From Flammeovirgaceae bacterium UBA6059 (GTDB lineage: Bacteria > Bacteroidota > Bacteroidia > Cytophagales > Cyclobacteriaceae), in contig DIYH01000035.1 of assembly GCA_002435755.1 (NCBI GenBank), positions 248,001 through 312,000 on the forward strand: a DNA stretch of 64,000 bases, read 5' to 3'. Positions 61,965 through 64,000 of this stretch are shown in pieces; within the stretch, counting starts at the first letter, position 1, and each line of letters starts with the position of its first letter. The position numbers and the translations under genes were made by a program. The notes below the pieces were generated by a model, which saw only the letters and a list, made by a program, of their open reading frames with translations, ran no database searches and had not been told where the DNA came from.

Positions 61965-63041
61965 ATGAAAAAGCTAATCATATTTCTATTTACCATCTGT
62001 CTGGCTCTTCAAAACTCGGCACAAGAAACAGAAAACGTGTTTATAGTTAGTCTGGATGGACTCAGATGGCAAGAGCTCTACGGTGGAGCCGACTCTCTTT
62101 TGATAGATGACCCGGAGTACGTCAAAAATCCACAAGAATTGGCCAGTATGTACTGGCATGATGACCTGCTTGAAAGAAGAGAAATACTTATGCCCTTTTT
62201 CTGGTCTACTATAGTCAGTGAAGGTCAGCTGTATGGCAACCGCCAGTACAATAACAGGGTCGACTGCACAAACGAAAAGTGGTTTTCGTACCCTGGGTAT
62301 AACGAAATCCTCACAGGATTTGCAGATGATGACCGTATTGCCAGCAATGATAAAATCAACAATCCTAATAAGACCATCCTCGAAATACTTAATGAACGGG
62401 AGAAGTATGCCGGCAAGGTAGCTGCCTTCGGGTCCTGGGACGTATTTCCCTATATCGTCAATAGAGATCGCAGTGGTCTTCCGATTAACGCAGGTTTTGA
62501 AACCAGCAAAGCAGACCCTACCGAAACCGAAGCTTTCCTCAATAAAATACAAGGAGAAATCAGAGGTCCCTGGTCATCAGTAAGGCTGGATGTATTTACC
62601 CATCATTATGCTATGGAGTATCTAAAGAAATACGAGCCAAAAATTTTGTATGTGGCTTATGGTGAAACAGACGACTTTGCTCATGATGGCAAATACGACG
62701 AATATCTAAAGTCCGCCACTCAAACTGACGCCTACATCAGAGAGTTGTGGGATTTTGTCCAGTCCAATCAGCATTACAGGGATAAAACCACTATGATCAT
62801 TACAACCGATCATGGAAGAGGTATAAGACCTAAAGCCAACTGGCAACACCATGGTCTTAGAATTTCAGGGGCAGGCCAAATATGGATTGCAGTGATAGGA
62901 CCCGACACTCCTGTATTGGGGGAAGTACAACGTACGGGGCAGCTTTACCAAAATCAAATCGCCAAAACGGTAATGGATGCTTTAGGTGAGGAATACATTG
63001 AACCCAAAGCAGGTGATGCCATTGAAGGTGCCTTTAAGTAA
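61965..63041 (+). CDS. Alkaline-phosphatase-superfamily phosphoesterase, exported
   Basis: About 358 residues from the ATG at 61965 with signal peptide KKLIIFLFTICLALQNSAQ. The superfamily core is seen as VFIVSLDGLRWQELYGGAD (first metal Asp), FSYPGYNEILTGFAD (the Ser/Thr nucleophile region, with Ser in FSYPGY the best candidate), LYVAYGETDDFAHDGKYDEYL (Asp and His ligands) and IITTDHGRG plus WQHHGLRIS (remaining metal ligands). These match nucleotide pyrophosphatase/phosphodiesterase- and phosphoglyceromutase-like members, which hydrolyse phosphomonoesters or diesters with two metals. Periplasmic by its signal peptide. It follows the SusCD pair and precedes a PI-PLC-like gene. Confidence 0.85.
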   Translation: MKKLIIFLFTICLALQNSAQETENVFIVSLDGLRWQELYGGADSLLIDDPEYVKNPQELASMYWHDDLLERREILMPFFWSTIVSEGQLYGNRQYNNRVDCTNEKWFSYPGYNEILTGFADDDRIASNDKINNPNKTILEILNEREKYAGKVAAFGSWDVFPYIVNRDRSGLPINAGFETSKADPTETEAFLNKIQGEIRGPWSSVRLDVFTHHYAMEYLKKYEPKILYVAYGETDDFAHDGKYDEYLKSATQTDAYIRELWDFVQSNQHYRDKTTMIITTDHGRGIRPKANWQHHGLRISGAGQIWIAVIGPDTPVLGEVQRTGQLYQNQIAKTVMDALGEEYIEPKAGDAIEGAFK

Positions 63042-63064
63042 AATCTGAAACAGCTATTTTAAGC

Positions 63065-64000
63065 ATGAAACAACTGACTCTCCTTTTCGCTCTCATCCCC
63101 GGCATCTTCATATCATGTACTGACCAAACGTCTGATGGCCTAAGGCTCAATCACATTCAGCTGATAGGCAGTCACAATAGCTACAAGATCGGAATCGAAG
63201 AACCACTGATGCAATTGCTTATTGCCGAGGATTCGCAAGCCATTGGACTGAACTATCGCCACCTTTCTATCACGGAACAGCTGGACCTTGGTATCAGAGG
63301 ATTGGAACTAGATGTACTGTTCGACCCCCAAGGGGGTCAATTCACTCGCCCTATCGGACTTGATCTGTTAGATAGCCTGGGATTGGACAGCCAACCCTAT
63401 GATTTAAAAAATGAGCTCTCACAGCCTGGTTTCAAGGTCTTTCATATTCCTGATATCGACTTTAGAAGCCATTGTTTGACATTCAAAGGCTGCCTTTCGG
63501 ACATTAAGCTTTGGTCGCAGAAAAATAGAGATCACTTACCCATTATCATCACCATTAACCCTAAGAACAGTGGTGTCGAAAAACCAAGCTTTACAGAAGT
63601 CATTCCCTTTTCGGAATATGTGTTGGACAGCCTGGATAAGGAAATCGTCAGTGTCTTTGATGAATCAGACTTGATCACCCCGACGCTTGTCAAAGGAGAT
63701 GCTGCTACAATGAAAGATGCTATTGCAAATACAGGTTGGCCACTCGTCGAAAAGGTGAGAGGAAAAGTGATGTTTGTGCTAGATGCCAGCGAGCGGGTCA
63801 CGCAGGACTATCTAAATAGCTACCGCAATGGTAAGCCAATGTTTGTCAATGTACCCAAGGATGATCCTTGGGCTGGGTTCTTTATCATGAACGACCCTAT
63901 AAGACAAGAAGCCAAGATCAAAGAACTTGTAAGTCAGGGCTTCATGGTGAGAACACGCTCTGACGCCAACACTACAGAAGCCAGAACCAATGACAAAAGC
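63065..64000 (+). CDS. PI-PLC-like Ca2+-dependent phosphodiesterase lipoprotein, 5' part only
   Basis: Starts at ATG 63065, 23 bases after the phosphatase stop, and is open to the right window edge (at least 312 residues). Lipoprotein signal ends at FISC (Cys near 18). The domain has LNHIQLIGSHNSYKIG with the catalytic His, QLDLGIRGLELDVLFDP (metal-binding Glu/Asp), FKVFHIPDIDFRSHC with the second His, and IIITINPKN, which is the phosphatidylinositol-specific phospholipase C (Ca2+-dependent PI-PLC1-type) TIM-barrel pattern. Substrate would be phosphatidylinositol or a related glycerophosphodiester. Part of the SusCD-phosphoesterase locus. The 3' end is outside the window. Confidence 0.85.
   Translation, partial: MKQLTLLFALIPGIFISCTDQTSDGLRLNHIQLIGSHNSYKIGIEEPLMQLLIAEDSQAIGLNYRHLSITEQLDLGIRGLELDVLFDPQGGQFTRPIGLDLLDSLGLDSQPYDLKNELSQPGFKVFHIPDIDFRSHCLTFKGCLSDIKLWSQKNRDHLPIIITINPKNSGVEKPSFTEVIPFSEYVLDSLDKEIVSVFDESDLITPTLVKGDAATMKDAIANTGWPLVEKVRGKVMFVLDASERVTQDYLNSYRNGKPMFVNVPKDDPWAGFFIMNDPIRQEAKIKELVSQGFMVRTRSDANTTEARTNDKS

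Noticed and set aside
1..64000. CRISPR arrays, tRNA and rRNA genes, insertion sequences
   Set aside because: No regularly spaced repeat array, tRNA cloverleaf, rRNA-like sequence or transposase-coding frame was noticed on reading both strands; a tRNAscan and ISfinder run would be decisive.

Overview
The window reads as a chromosomal segment from a Bacteroidota bacterium, most likely a marine-type Cytophagales relative. Reasons: a SusC/SusD pair, two very large secreted proteins ending in type IX secretion (T9SS) C-terminal sorting domains, LytS/LytR-type two-component regulation, many lipoproteins, poorly defined Shine-Dalgarno sites and moderate-to-low GC. The genus is not determinable from sequence reading alone. 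No rRNA, tRNA, CRISPR array, intact transposase or prophage gene was seen.

Layout. 1-11,100: the end of a DUF4442-type hotdog gene, a LytS/LytR kinase-regulator pair, and a divergent tripartite RND efflux operon whose TolC-like component carries an extra N-terminal periplasmic-binding-like domain; then an SDR oxidoreductase and a membrane class III nucleotide cyclase. 11,490-14,850: a leftward operon (membrane protein, SDR, AraC regulator) with an 8-bp inverted repeat in front, and a DUF4332 protein. 15,384-19,530: a three-subunit molybdenum hydroxylase (Fe-S, Mo, FAD) plus a tiny cysteine-rich protein. 19,690-28,500: an accessory-looking stretch with a lipoprotein, a DUF2235 alpha/beta hydrolase, a patatin-like phospholipase with membrane segments, a second membrane cyclase, a GNAT, a stand-alone Fis-type HTH mini-gene, MscS, and two decayed genes (DUF1801-like and msrB). 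28,511-38,490: a surface-glycan/secreted-protein region, with a GT2, a GT-C glycosyltransferase holding two long poly-G tracts and a MORN tail, a 1921-residue T9SS mosaic protein and a second GT-C enzyme. 38,487-46,000: housekeeping and mixed genes (methyltransferase, UPF1/SMUBP2-like helicase, HpcH aldolase, TerB-like protein, ACP phosphodiesterase, CrcB, CocE-type hydrolase). 46,145-49,400: a T9SS beta-propeller protein closed by two strong hairpins. 49,607-55,194: a translationally coupled operon, TetR - LolA-like protein - two FtsX-type permeases - ABC ATPase - outer-membrane barrel. 55,309-56,178: a ferredoxin-globin-zinc-knuckle fusion. 56,350-64,000: an XRE-cupin regulator facing SusC-SusD, an alkaline-phosphatase-superfamily enzyme and a PI-PLC-like lipoprotein cut by the window end.

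How it fits together. The kinase pair sits divergently from the efflux operon and may control it. The TetR operon looks like an envelope lipid or lipoprotein trafficking system spanning inner membrane, periplasm and outer membrane. The SusCD locus, with two phosphoester-cleaving candidate enzymes and an XRE-cupin regulator, suggests uptake of an organophosphate or phospholipid-derived substrate rather than a typical polysaccharide; no glycoside hydrolase is seen in it. The most unusual items are the ferredoxin-globin fusion, the TolC fusion, the poly-G/MORN glycosyltransferase and the 63-bp-spaced direct repeat in front of susC.
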